Shown: piece by piece, positions 1 to 7,879 of the stretch
Position numbering within the stretch: position 1 is the first letter of the stretch
How the letters are laid out: every line of letters starts with the position of its first letter
Assembly: GCA_029555965.1 (NCBI GenBank)
Contig: JAKQHY010000007.1
Location: 1-50,686, forward strand
Origin: Chloroflexota bacterium
Lineage (GTDB): Bacteria; Chloroflexota; Anaerolineae; B4-G1; SLSP01
Reading direction: 5' to 3'
Length of the DNA stretch: 50,686 nucleotides
Notes under the pieces: model-generated
The model's input: the letters and a program-made list of their open reading frames with translations, nothing else
The model's database searches: none
What the model was told of the DNA's origin: nothing
Program-made: the position numbers and the translations under genes

Positions 1-45
1 GGTTGAATGACTCCCTCCAGGGTTCGAATCCCTGCCTCCCCGCCA
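1..45 (+). tRNA. tRNA-Ser, 3' part only
   Basis: The window opens inside a tRNA gene. A perfect 5-bp T stem (18-22 with 30-34) encloses the loop TTCGAAT, followed by a 7-nt acceptor strand (35-41), discriminator G42 and an encoded CCA (43-45). The sequence before the T stem fits a long class II variable arm. A long variable arm with discriminator G points to serine rather than leucine or tyrosine. The anticodon lies outside the window, so the identity is an inference. Confidence 0.75.
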
Positions 46-66
46 GAGAGCAATCTCAAAGTATAA

Positions 67-140
67 GCCCCCGTGGCTCAATTGGACAGAGCGTTTGGTT
101 GCGGACCAAAAGGTTTCAGGTTCAAGTCCTGACGGGGGTA
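67..140 (+). tRNA. tRNA-Arg (anticodon GCG)
   Basis: A complete cloverleaf can be drawn. The acceptor stem pairs 67-73 with 133-139 (G67-T139 wobble). The D stem is GCTC/GAGC. The anticodon stem TTTGG/CCAAA (94-98/106-110) encloses the loop TTGCGGA, giving anticodon GCG at 101-103, which reads CGC. The T stem is CAGG-type with loop TTCAAGT. Discriminator is A140 and CCA is not encoded, unlike the tRNA 21 bp upstream. A GCG anticodon is less common in bacteria than the inosine-dependent ACG. Confidence 0.9.
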
Positions 141-147
141 CAAATAA

Positions 148-174
148 CAGGGGCGACACAATGTGTCGCCCCTG
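148..174 (+). terminator. hairpin after the tRNA pair
   Basis: Two 13-nt arms (148-160 and 162-174) are perfect reverse complements around a single central base, with the core GGGGCGACACA. A weak T run (TGGTTTT) follows. The position just after the tRNA-Arg gene suggests a terminator or processing hairpin. Confidence 0.6.
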
Positions 175-299
175 AATGGTTTTAAACAATTGATTCATCT
201 CACCATTCGGCCAGGCGGTTTCGCGTTGTGTGAAAGCAAGTTATAATAACGTTTGCTTAGGAAATGGCGTCTATATTAACGAGAACACAGGGAGGCGCG

Positions 300-944
300 A
301 TGAAGTATCAGATGGGGCGTTGGGCGGTGTTGGTGGTGGGAATTTTCGCGTTGATCTTGATACCCTTTGTGCTGTTCGGCGAACACATTGAGGTGTGGAC
401 AGAAAACTTTATTGCGACAAGCGCGCAGCATACGCCCCAGATTGCGTTGGGATTGGGTCTGCTCCTCGGCGGGGATATTTTGTTGCCGGTCCCTTCCAGC
501 CTGGCCAGCACGGCGGCGGGCTTTGTGTTGGGATTCGTGCGCGGCATGTTGACTTCGTGGGCGGGGATGACCGTGAGTTGCCTGTTGGGGTATTGGCTCA
601 GCGCCAAACTGGGGCGCCCATTGGCCGTCCGCCTGGTCGGTGAACGCGATTTGGAACGGCTGGCGGCCCTTCAGAAGCGCTTCGGCGATTGGGTGATTCT
701 GGCGGCGCGGCCGGTGCCGATGCTGGCGGAGGCGTCCGTGATGTTCGCCGGCATCAGTCACGTAGCGTTTGGGCGATTTATGCTGCTGACGGCGTTGTCG
801 AACCTGGGAATTTCAGCGGTGTACGCGGCGGTCGGCGCGTTTTCCTCCAACGTCAACTCCTTTCTGCTGGCCTTCTTCGGCGCGATCCTGGCGCCGGCGG
901 CGGCGATGTGGTTGATGAACCGGACTACCTCAGCGGTCGAATGA
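300..944 (+). CDS. DedA/VTT-family membrane protein (SNARE-associated domain)
   Basis: This 214-residue integral membrane protein is predicted to belong to the DedA/VTT family, whose members support membrane-lipid flipping, proton-motive-force homeostasis or envelope integrity. It has an N-terminal membrane segment (about residues 8-26), then the family-like region with GDILLPVPSS near residue 60, long glycine-rich hydrophobic stretches and the conserved-looking ARPVPMLAEA at about 145. The ATG at 300 was chosen because GGGAGG lies 5-10 bases upstream; a longer reading from 264 has no such signal. It is monocistronic here, preceded by the tRNAs and followed by two repeat arrays. Substrate is unknown. 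Confidence 0.75.
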   Translation: MKYQMGRWAVLVVGIFALILIPFVLFGEHIEVWTENFIATSAQHTPQIALGLGLLLGGDILLPVPSSLASTAAGFVLGFVRGMLTSWAGMTVSCLLGYWLSAKLGRPLAVRLVGERDLERLAALQKRFGDWVILAARPVPMLAEASVMFAGISHVAFGRFMLLTALSNLGISAVYAAVGAFSSNVNSFLLAFFGAILAPAAAMWLMNRTTSAVE

Positions 945-981
945 AAAGAAAATCTCAACCTGTGCCATAGGGAGAAATTTA

Positions 982-1037
982 TCAGCAGATTGAGCAGATT
1001 TTTTCTATTAATCCGCTAAATCTGCTCAATCTGCTGA
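982..1037. repeat. period-9 inverted word array (CAGCAGATT type)
   Basis: Two copies of a 9-mer (CAGCAGATT, GAGCAGATT) are followed after two unrelated 9-nt units by two copies of the reverse-complement word (AATCTGCTC, AATCTGCTG). All six units stay in the same 9-nt phase. The arms (982-1001 and 1018-1037) are 20 bp and perfectly complementary, with a 16-nt loop. It lies downstream of the DedA-like gene and could terminate its transcript. The same word recurs near 11463 and 49688. Confidence 0.85.
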
Positions 1038-1086
1038 CAGAAAATAGGCTATTCAGCAATGCTATTGCACAGGTCGAAAAATTTTC

Positions 1087-1149
1087 TCAACGAATTCAAC
1101 GAAATTAACCGGACATTTTCCGTTTAATCCGTTCAATCCGTTGAGCCTA
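1087..1149. repeat. period-9 inverted word array (CAACGGATT type)
   Basis: Seven 9-nt units in phase: CTCAACGAA, TTCAACGAA, ATTAACCGG, a spacer unit, then GTTTAATCC, GTTCAATCC, GTTGAGCCT. The two halves are imperfect reverse complements and could fold into a hairpin of about 27 bp. It ends only a few bases before the Shine-Dalgarno sequence of the AAA ATPase, so it would be in that gene's leader. Related words occur at 28792, 39791 and inside a coding sequence at 48239. Confidence 0.8.
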
Positions 1150-1167
1150 TTGTCAGAGGGGACAACG

Positions 1168-2685
1168 ATGGACTTTGAACAACAACTTGACATTTACCTG
1201 CGCGCCCGCTTCACCCTGATCGTGCTGGCGACGGTGGAAGAGGAACGCGCGGTGCAGACGGTGCAGGCGCTCTGCGAGCGCGCGAAACGTCCCGCGCTGA
1301 CGTGGGACGCCGGCGACGGCTTCGCGCGACTGGCCGGGCGCGGGACGCTGCCCACCGCCCGCGATCCCCTGACCGCGCTGGACGCGCTCCTGCAAAGCGG
1401 CGAGGAGAACGCCGTGTTCGTCCTCAAGGACTTCCACGACTTCTGGGGCGACCCGCGCATCAAGCGCAAGTTGCGCAACGCGGCGCAGCAGTTGAAGCAG
1501 GCGCGCAAGGCCATCATCGTCACCACGCCGCTGACCAAAGTGCCGGAAGAACTTAAAGACGAAGCGGTGGTGGTCGAACTCGCGCTGCCGACGGCGGACG
1601 CGCTGAGCACCGTTTTGGAGCGGCTGACCGAAGTGCCCGCCGTCAAAGTCCGCCTGACCCCGCTGGGCCGCGAGAAGCTGGTGCAGGCCGCGCTGGGTTT
1701 GACGACGGCGCAGGCGCAGCGGGTCTTCTCGAAGGCCGTCGTGCGCGAAGGCGTGCTGGACGACCGCGACATCGAGCTGGTGATGGAGGAAAAGAAGCAG
1801 ATCATCCGCGAAAGCGAGGCATTGGAGTTCTACTCAGTCACCGAGACGCCAGACGACGTGGGCGGGCTGGGCGCGCTTAAGGCGTGGCTGCGCCTGCGGG
1901 AGCGCGCCTTCACGCAGGAAGCGCGCGATTACGGCCTGCCCGCGCCCAAAGGCATCGCCCTCATCGGCATCCCCGGCGCCGGCAAGAGCCTCACCGCCAA
2001 GATGATCGGCGGCCTGTGGCGCTTGCCGCTGCTGCGCCTGGACGTGGGAGCGCTGTTCGGCGGCCTCGTCGGCGAATCCGAGACGCGCACCCGTCGCGCC
2101 CTGCACCTGGCGGAGACGGTCGCGCCGTGCATCGTCTGGATTGACGAGATGGAGAAAGCGCTGGCGCACGGCAACACCGACAGCGGCGCCAGCACGCGCG
2201 TCTTCGGCGCGATCCTCACCTGGATGCAGGAGAAGGTCGCTTCGTGCTTCGTGGTGGCGACGGCCAACGACATTTCGGCCATGCCGCCGGAGCTGCTCCG
2301 CAAAGGCCGCTTCGACGAGGTGTTCTTCCTCGACCTGCCCAACCAGCAGGAACGCGAGGAAATCTTCACCGTTCACATCCGCAAACGCAAGCGCTTGCCG
2401 CAGGATTACGACATCCCCCGACTGGCGCAGGCCTGCGAGGGCTACGTGGGGGCAGAAATCGAGCAGGCGATCATTGACGCGATGTACATCGGCTTCAACG
2501 ACGGGGGCCGCGAGTTCACCACCGACGACGTGCTGGACGCCCTGCGGCGGCTGGTGCCGCTGTCGGTCTCGCAGCGAGAAGCAGTGGCCGGGTTGCGCGC
2601 GTGGGTGGGGGAGGGTCGCGCCCAGCTCGCCGCCCTCCCGGAGACCTACCAGGAGTGGGAATGGTTGTTCCAAAAGAAGGAATAA
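1168..2685 (+). CDS. AAA+ ATPase, Ycf46-like
   Basis: A 505-residue cytoplasmic ATPase resembling the Ycf46/COG0464 group of AAA+ proteins. The N-terminal half (about 1-220) has the Ycf46-style opening with a region rich in VEEER and KDFHDFW, probably a degenerate ATPase-like domain. The C-terminal AAA module has Walker A GIPGAGKS (267-274), Walker B IVWIDE (322-327), sensor 1 VATAN (363-367) and arginine-finger region RKGRFDE (378-384), so it should hydrolyse ATP. The ATG at 1168 follows AGAGGGG; an upstream TTG would add nine residues without a ribosome site. Its partner is unknown; the next genes encode a HEAT/WD40 scaffold and, after an inserted module, an Hsp70-like protein, which suggests protein remodelling. 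Confidence 0.85.
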   Translation: MDFEQQLDIYLRARFTLIVLATVEEERAVQTVQALCERAKRPALTWDAGDGFARLAGRGTLPTARDPLTALDALLQSGEENAVFVLKDFHDFWGDPRIKRKLRNAAQQLKQARKAIIVTTPLTKVPEELKDEAVVVELALPTADALSTVLERLTEVPAVKVRLTPLGREKLVQAALGLTTAQAQRVFSKAVVREGVLDDRDIELVMEEKKQIIRESEALEFYSVTETPDDVGGLGALKAWLRLRERAFTQEARDYGLPAPKGIALIGIPGAGKSLTAKMIGGLWRLPLLRLDVGALFGGLVGESETRTRRALHLAETVAPCIVWIDEMEKALAHGNTDSGASTRVFGAILTWMQEKVASCFVVATANDISAMPPELLRKGRFDEVFFLDLPNQQEREEIFTVHIRKRKRLPQDYDIPRLAQACEGYVGAEIEQAIIDAMYIGFNDGGREFTTDDVLDALRRLVPLSVSQREAVAGLRAWVGEGRAQLAALPETYQEWEWLFQKKE

Positions 2686-2698
2686 CTTTTTGAGGAAT

Positions 2699-2779
2699 GT
2701 TTCACGCAAAGACACTAAGGCGCTAAGAAAAATTATTTAAAAGCTTTGCACCTTTGCGCCTTTGCGTGAAACTTTTTTT
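2699..2779 (+). terminator. period-8 inverted word array ending in a T run
   Basis: Units of 8 nt in phase from 2703 (CACGCAAA, GACACTAA, GGCGCTAA, two A/T-rich units, GCTTTGCA, CCTTTGCG, CCTTTGCG). The outer ends GTTTCACGCAAAG and CTTTGCGTGAAAC are perfect reverse complements and are followed directly by seven T at 2773-2779. This has the form of an intrinsic terminator or attenuator between the AAA ATPase and the HEAT/WD40 gene. A ribosome site for the next gene starts just after it. Confidence 0.7.
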
Positions 2780-2804
2780 ATCGTTGGAGGTTGATCGGAG
2801 TTTT

Positions 2805-4931
2805 ATGGACGCTCGCACGCTGGAAAAACGCCGCCGCGAACTGTACAACGGCATCCCGCTGCTCGGACGCAGCCTCCGCCGCCGGGCCGTGGCTGCGCTG
2901 GCCGCCGACGGTTCCGCCGGGGCCGTGCGCGAGCTGGCGCAAGCTGCCGTGCAGAGCCGCGATGGAGTGATCCGCGATCTGGCGTTGGCGGCAATCTCCC
3001 AGGTGGCGAAGCCGTCCGCCATCAACGCCGTCTGCGCCGTCTGGTACGAAACGCGCCATCCCACGCTGGGCGATTTGTTGCGCGAGCAAGGCTGGGTGGC
3101 GACGACGACGCCGGAAGTGCGAGTATACAGCGCGCTTCACGTTGGCGCGCTGGCGCTCCTCAGCCACGACGCCGCCGGGCTGATGGGGCTGTTGCTGGAA
3201 GCCTGCGGCGATTCCGAGCCGCAGATCGCCGCCAACGCGCGCGCGGTGCTGCGCTCCCTGACGGAGCAGTCGGCGCGCGAGGCGCTATGCGGTTTCGTCA
3301 TTGACGACGACCACCCGATCGCCCGCGAGATCGCCCTGGAGATGGGTTATCTGCCGGAGGAAGCGCCGCGCCGCGCCCTCTTTTTGTTCCTCACCGAGCA
3401 GTGGGAGCGGTATGACGCGCTGGACTTCGACCAACGGTTCCTGCGCACAGCCTACGAAGCCGCCGCCGAGGGCATCCGCCGCCGCGTCCGCGAGAAGCTG
3501 CGTCTGACGGGGCGCGCGGACTTCCTCACCATCGTCGTGGGGCACGACTATCGCGCCCGCGCCGCCGCGATGACGCCCGAAGAACTGGAGTTCGTCCTGC
3601 GGATGTTGCAGGGGCAGCAGGCGTGGGATCGGGTGTGGGCGCTGGCGCTGGAAATTCTGCCGCTGTGGAGCGCGCGCGCGCTGGGTATCCTGCGGCGGGC
3701 CGGCTGGCAGCCACGGGATGCCGCGGATCGCGCCGTGTTTGCGCAGTGCGCGGCTCTGGCGGCGGAAGAGCTGGCGCTGGACGAGGCTGTGATGCCGCAG
3801 CACTTCCCCTGCGCTCTCTTCCAGGCGCAACTGCGCGCGCCGGGCCGCATCAACGATGTGGCCTTTTCGCCGACCGATTCCCGGCTGGCGGTGGCGACCG
3901 GTGTGCGGAAGTTGGCGTTGTGGAACTACGAGACGGCGCAAACCGAGCGGGTGTTGAGCGGTTTCGAGCACTCGGTGGGGCAGGTGATCTTTACCCGCAG
4001 CGGCCAACTGGTCTGCGCGGAACGCACCAACGTCACGACGTCCGCCACCGGCGTCTACGGGTGGAGCGGCGACGGCCTTTTCAAATTAGGGGAACATCAA
4101 GGGTCCATCACAGCGTTGGCGGCGCTGGCGGGCGACCTGGCGCTTTCCGCCGGGCGGGACGCGGCGGTGGTGGTGTGGGACGTGGCGGGGCGCAAAGAGC
4201 GCGCCCGGCGTGTCATGCCGGCGTGGCCGCGCGCGGTCTGCGCCGCGCGGGAGGGCGACGCGGCGCTGGTGCTGTTGCAACGCGAATTCTACCGGCTGAC
4301 CGCGCCCGCATTGGATCCCGGCGCTTGGGGCCGGCTCGACTCGACGCCCCGCAGCGCGGCGTTCCTGCCCGGCAATGATGCCGCGCTGATCGGGCGGAGC
4401 AACGGCCAGGTGCGGCTCTACGAGATCAGAAGGAATCAGCAGTGGGAACAGTGGATTGCCAGGGCAGATTTTATGACAGAGCATGTGCAGGCGGCGGTGG
4501 GCATCGAGGTACTGCCGGAACGGAACTACATCCTGACCGCCGGACACGAGGGAGAGGTACGCTTCTTCGACCTGGCGAGCCGGGCGAGCCTGGGGCAGGC
4601 GGTCATTCCCGGCGGCGGGGTGACGGCGCTGCACGTGTCGCCCGATGGCGCGTTTATGGCGGTGGGCAGCGCGGATGCTTCCTTTTCGCTCTGGGATTTG
4701 CGAATGCCCGACGTGGCGGCGCTCTTGCGCACCCCATTGGCGCATATCACTCCCTCGGCGGTGGGCATCCTTGACGCCTGGGCGCACAACCCTAAACTCA
4801 GCGTAGAGGCGCGGCGCGCGGTGCAGTTCGTCGCCGCGCTGGCGCGTCACCGCACCCGTTTTGACATTGAGTTGGAAACCGGCGTGACCCATACGATCAT
4901 GGCCGGGGAATTTGATATTGAGATTGAGTAA
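2805..4931 (+). CDS. HEAT-repeat / WD40-repeat scaffold protein
   Basis: A 708-residue protein with no signal peptide. The N-terminal part (about 1-340) is alpha-helical with HEAT-like units (for example LAAISQVAKPSAINAV and EPQIAANARAVLRSL). The C-terminal part (about 345-655) has WD40-like blades such as INDVAFSPTDSRLAVAT, followed by WNYE, VVWDVAG and FSLWDLR endings, compatible with a beta propeller. Such proteins act as interaction platforms; no catalytic motif is visible. The ATG at 2805 has GGAG at 2796-2800, and lies 119 bp after the AAA ATPase. The pairing suggests it is an adaptor or substrate receptor for that ATPase, which is inference. Confidence 0.7.
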   Translation: MDARTLEKRRRELYNGIPLLGRSLRRRAVAALAADGSAGAVRELAQAAVQSRDGVIRDLALAAISQVAKPSAINAVCAVWYETRHPTLGDLLREQGWVATTTPEVRVYSALHVGALALLSHDAAGLMGLLLEACGDSEPQIAANARAVLRSLTEQSAREALCGFVIDDDHPIAREIALEMGYLPEEAPRRALFLFLTEQWERYDALDFDQRFLRTAYEAAAEGIRRRVREKLRLTGRADFLTIVVGHDYRARAAAMTPEELEFVLRMLQGQQAWDRVWALALEILPLWSARALGILRRAGWQPRDAADRAVFAQCAALAAEELALDEAVMPQHFPCALFQAQLRAPGRINDVAFSPTDSRLAVATGVRKLALWNYETAQTERVLSGFEHSVGQVIFTRSGQLVCAERTNVTTSATGVYGWSGDGLFKLGEHQGSITALAALAGDLALSAGRDAAVVVWDVAGRKERARRVMPAWPRAVCAAREGDAALVLLQREFYRLTAPALDPGAWGRLDSTPRSAAFLPGNDAALIGRSNGQVRLYEIRRNQQWEQWIARADFMTEHVQAAVGIEVLPERNYILTAGHEGEVRFFDLASRASLGQAVIPGGGVTALHVSPDGAFMAVGSADASFSLWDLRMPDVAALLRTPLAHITPSAVGILDAWAHNPKLSVEARRAVQFVAALARHRTRFDIELETGVTHTIMAGEFDIEIE

Positions 4932-4951
4932 CGCGCAGCGCCGCGAAGATG

Positions 4952-4960
4952 TGGTATGAT
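4952..4960 (+). promoter_or_regulatory. extended -10 promoter candidate for the restriction-modification module
   Basis: The sequence TGGTATGAT contains the extended -10 dinucleotide TG plus TATGAT, in the 85-bp gap before the first restriction gene. No good -35 element is seen. A separate promoter would fit a transferred module inserted in another gene cluster. Confidence 0.35.
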
Positions 4961-5016
4961 AGAATAAATGTTCGAGTGGCTTGAGACTCAAAGGATGTAT
5001 ACGATGGAGGGGTCAG

Positions 5017-5772
5017 ATGAAACCTTTGAATCTGGATGATGTTCGTGAATACGCCAGTACCAACATTGAGTATTTCTATCAATGTCGGATCGCCTCTTTG
5101 AAACAACTGAAACTAAACCGCTTGCTTCAAAGGAATCCCTATCTTTTCGGGTCCAAGGACATCCTGATAGCGTGGGACTTGATGGAAGATTTATTGACGA
5201 GATTTTTAACCTCATCCGAGGATAAATACTTCACAAACTTTTTGAAAGGGTTGGCGTTCTTTGTGGCAGACAAAACGTGCAACGCGCGCAAATCGGCGAT
5301 GCCGGGTGTGGATTTAGAGTTTGTGAATCATGGAACGTACTACATTGTCTCTGTAAAATCCGGGCTAAATTGGGAAAATAGTTCACGGCACAGAAAATTC
5401 GTCCAGGGTTTGGGTAAAGCGGCGAGCCAGGTGAGACAAGAGCAGGTAACATTAGCGGTTCAGCCGGTGTTAGGTATTTGTTATGGCAAAATGCATACAA
5501 CTAATACACCAGACGGTTATCTGAAGGTAGTTGGACGGAATTTCTGGTATCTCATCAGTGAAAGTGAGACTCTTTATACAGACATCATTGAGCCGATTGG
5601 GTATCGTATTAGAGAGTACATTGATACTTTTGATTTGAAGGACAGCGGAATTCTGAATCGGTTTACCAAAGAATTTATGGAGAAATTTTGCAATGACACC
5701 GGCACGATAGATTGGTTAAAGGTGGTCACATTCAATAGCGGCAATTATGATCTGGAAGAGCTTTCTCAATGA
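5017..5772 (+). CDS. type II restriction endonuclease, PmeII-family-like
   Basis: A 251-residue protein resembling the PmeII family of type II restriction endonucleases by recall of family features: an opening NLDDVREY, PYLFGSKDI near 41, then GVDLEF (97-102) and YYIVSVKSG (108-116), a PD-(D/E)xK-like core in which D99 and K114 would be catalytic and the usual acidic residue before the Lys is replaced by Ser. NSS (121-123) follows as in that family. GGAGGGG lies just upstream of the ATG at 5017. The stop overlaps the methylase start by 4 bp (ATGA), showing translational coupling. Codon use is visibly AT-richer than in flanking genes, which suggests horizontal gain. Recognition site not deducible. 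Confidence 0.65.
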   Translation: MKPLNLDDVREYASTNIEYFYQCRIASLKQLKLNRLLQRNPYLFGSKDILIAWDLMEDLLTRFLTSSEDKYFTNFLKGLAFFVADKTCNARKSAMPGVDLEFVNHGTYYIVSVKSGLNWENSSRHRKFVQGLGKAASQVRQEQVTLAVQPVLGICYGKMHTTNTPDGYLKVVGRNFWYLISESETLYTDIIEPIGYRIREYIDTFDLKDSGILNRFTKEFMEKFCNDTGTIDWLKVVTFNSGNYDLEELSQ

Positions 5773-7013
5773 CACCCTATCAAATTTCTGAGCTTACCAA
5801 TGAAGAGCGCCGTGTCAGCATCTATGAGGGATCGGGTGAGCCGACGGTGGCTGATAGTGTTACTCCTGACACTCCTCTTGATGAACTGAATCTCAATTGG
5901 CGCGAGCGAGATTTACCGGAGCGCGAGCGGACAAAGCATGTGCATCGCCTGCATCCGTATCTGGGCAAGTTCATCCCCCAATTGGTGGAGATATTTTTGC
6001 GGAAATATTTCAGTCCTGGGCAGACAGTTCTCGATCCATTTGCCGGTTCAGGCACCACTTTGGTTCAAGCGAATGAACTAGGCATCCATGCTGTAGGGTA
6101 TGACATTTCTGCTTTTAATGTATTACTGATACGCGCCAAAACTCGCCGCTATGATTTGAGCGTCGTCAGACGAGAGGTTCTGGATATTTTGGAGAAGGCA
6201 AGACAGCGGACCGACTCAGACGCTTATCAACCGACCTTGTGGAGTGCTGGTGGTAATGACGGGGGAAAAAAAGTTACCTCTCGCAGCGAGTATCTGAATC
6301 AATGGTTTGCGCCACAGGCGCTCAATGAGTTACTGACGTATCGGGATTTGATCGAAAATTACCAGGAACAGGACCTACTTAAAGTAATCCTTTCCCGATC
6401 CGCCCGTTCCGCACGTTTAACCACGCACTTTGACCTTGATTTTCCGAAGGCGCCGCAGACTGAACCTTATTGGTGCTATAAGCATAGCCGTTATTGTACG
6501 CCGACCACTGAGGCTTATCAGTTTTTGAAACGTTATAGCCTGGACACCTTGCGCCGGTTGGAAGAATTTTCATCACAAAGAACCAATGCCGCAGTGACGA
6601 TCATTCATGGAGATAGTCGAGACCTGACTCTTCCGCAAGTAGATGGCGTCATCACCAGTCCTCCCTATGTTGGCTTGATTGATTACCATGAACAACATCG
6701 TTATGCCTATGAATTGCTCGATCTGGAAGATCGCCGGGGCTTTGAAATCGGCGCGGCGAAGCAGGGCGCTGGTCAAAAGGCGCAACGCGAGTACCAGGAG
6801 GCCATTGCTCAGGTTTTTCGGCGCGCGTGTGAGTCTATGTCATCGGGAGGTCGGTTGATCGTGGTGGCTGGCGACCGGCACAATCTTTATGGGCGCATTG
6901 CAGAGCTTTGTGATGTAGAAGTAGAGGCTATCCTGCACCGTCATGTGAACCGCCGCACCGGAAGAAGGTCTAGCGAATTTTACGAGTCAATTTTTATCTG
7001 GCGAAAACCCTGA
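5769..7013 (+). CDS. site-specific DNA methyltransferase, N4-cytosine type
   Basis: A 414-residue SAM-dependent DNA methylase. Motif I is DPFAGSGTT (89-97) and the catalytic motif IV is TSPPY (296-300); the SPPY form is typical of N4-cytosine enzymes. The order SAM motif first, catalytic motif second, with about 200 residues between them, leaves room for a target-recognition region in the middle, where a CYKHSRYC stretch (236-243) may form a metal-bound knuckle. It would protect host DNA from one or both flanking nucleases. The MjaII system, which also has a TdeIII/MjaII-type nuclease, is known to use an N4-cytosine methylase and recognise GGNCC, so the same site is a testable guess here. Confidence 0.85.
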   Translation: MTPYQISELTNEERRVSIYEGSGEPTVADSVTPDTPLDELNLNWRERDLPERERTKHVHRLHPYLGKFIPQLVEIFLRKYFSPGQTVLDPFAGSGTTLVQANELGIHAVGYDISAFNVLLIRAKTRRYDLSVVRREVLDILEKARQRTDSDAYQPTLWSAGGNDGGKKVTSRSEYLNQWFAPQALNELLTYRDLIENYQEQDLLKVILSRSARSARLTTHFDLDFPKAPQTEPYWCYKHSRYCTPTTEAYQFLKRYSLDTLRRLEEFSSQRTNAAVTIIHGDSRDLTLPQVDGVITSPPYVGLIDYHEQHRYAYELLDLEDRRGFEIGAAKQGAGQKAQREYQEAIAQVFRRACESMSSGGRLIVVAGDRHNLYGRIAELCDVEVEAILHRHVNRRTGRRSSEFYESIFIWRKP

Positions 7014-7028
7014 TAGGAGAAACTGATT

Positions 7029-7868
7029 ATGCCGGGTGATCCACGAGAGATGAAAGCAGCCATTCAGTCCGTCATAAAGGATTTGATGGATCGAGTCATG
7101 CAGCGAGTTTTATTTGACGATAAGTTTGAAATAGAAAAAATCCATAAAACGAAACCGCTATATGCAGCTTTAGTTCCAGAGGAAATTTTAAAAGGCGCGC
7201 ACTTTGAGCGCCGATTTGTTACACCTTTTGGCGGTGTGTGGGAAACTCTGGCGGTGACTGCGGCGCAATTTGGTCTGGGGTTTGGCGCTAAAGGACACAG
7301 TATCTTTGGCGCCGTTAGATCGGAACGACTTGCAAGAATTACGGAAGTTCTCAATGCTTTAGAACACCCCGAGAAAGGCAAAGAACGGCAGAAACCCGAC
7401 TGGGACACCGAATTGACCTACGTTTTGGAGGGTGGTGGGGAAGATGTCCTGTTGCAAATTGTTTGCGATGTCTACGCTATGGACACAACGAGCGGCGAAA
7501 AGTATGCTTTTGAACTCAAAGCCCCTTTACCCAATAGCGATCAATCCAAAGTGAGCAAAGAAAAGCTCTTAAAACTCTACAGTATGGAGCCGCCACAAGT
7601 AACCGCTGCGTATTACGCCCTTCCCTACAATCCCTATGAAAGCAGAGAGACCTATGACTGGAGTTTCCCGGCGCGATGGTTCAACATGAAAACGGACAAA
7701 GTGGTTTTGATTGGGGATGAATTTTGGGAGAAGATAGGCGGATTAGGTACCTATCAAACGTTCATTGCGGCTGTCAATGAGATCGGCCCGGCATACAAAA
7801 AGCGGATTTATGAAGAGTATTTAGGCATCACGCCGCCGAACACTTTGGGGCAGGCTAAGCCTGAGTAG
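7029..7868 (+). CDS. type II restriction endonuclease, TdeIII/MjaII-family-like
   Basis: A 279-residue protein matching the TdeIII-type pattern: FERRFVTPFGGVWETLA (59-75) near the N-terminus, a putative catalytic D147 in IVCDVYA, then YAFELKAPLPNSDQSKVSKE (159-178), giving a PD-ExK-like core D147...E162-x-K164. Family members known to me cut GGNCC. AGGAGA precedes the ATG at 7029, 15 bp after the methylase stop, so the three genes form one operon. Base composition is AT-rich like the two preceding genes. The Hsp70-like gene begins 11 bp later, which marks the right edge of the module. Confidence 0.65.
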   Translation: MPGDPREMKAAIQSVIKDLMDRVMQRVLFDDKFEIEKIHKTKPLYAALVPEEILKGAHFERRFVTPFGGVWETLAVTAAQFGLGFGAKGHSIFGAVRSERLARITEVLNALEHPEKGKERQKPDWDTELTYVLEGGGEDVLLQIVCDVYAMDTTSGEKYAFELKAPLPNSDQSKVSKEKLLKLYSMEPPQVTAAYYALPYNPYESRETYDWSFPARWFNMKTDKVVLIGDEFWEKIGGLGTYQTFIAAVNEIGPAYKKRIYEEYLGITPPNTLGQAKPE

Positions 7869-7879
7869 GGTATGCTCCT

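Noticed and set aside
982-1149. CRISPR array or insertion-sequence ends.
   Set aside because: Units are 9 bp and directly joined, with no 25-40 bp spacers and no transposase; the structure is an inverted word array.
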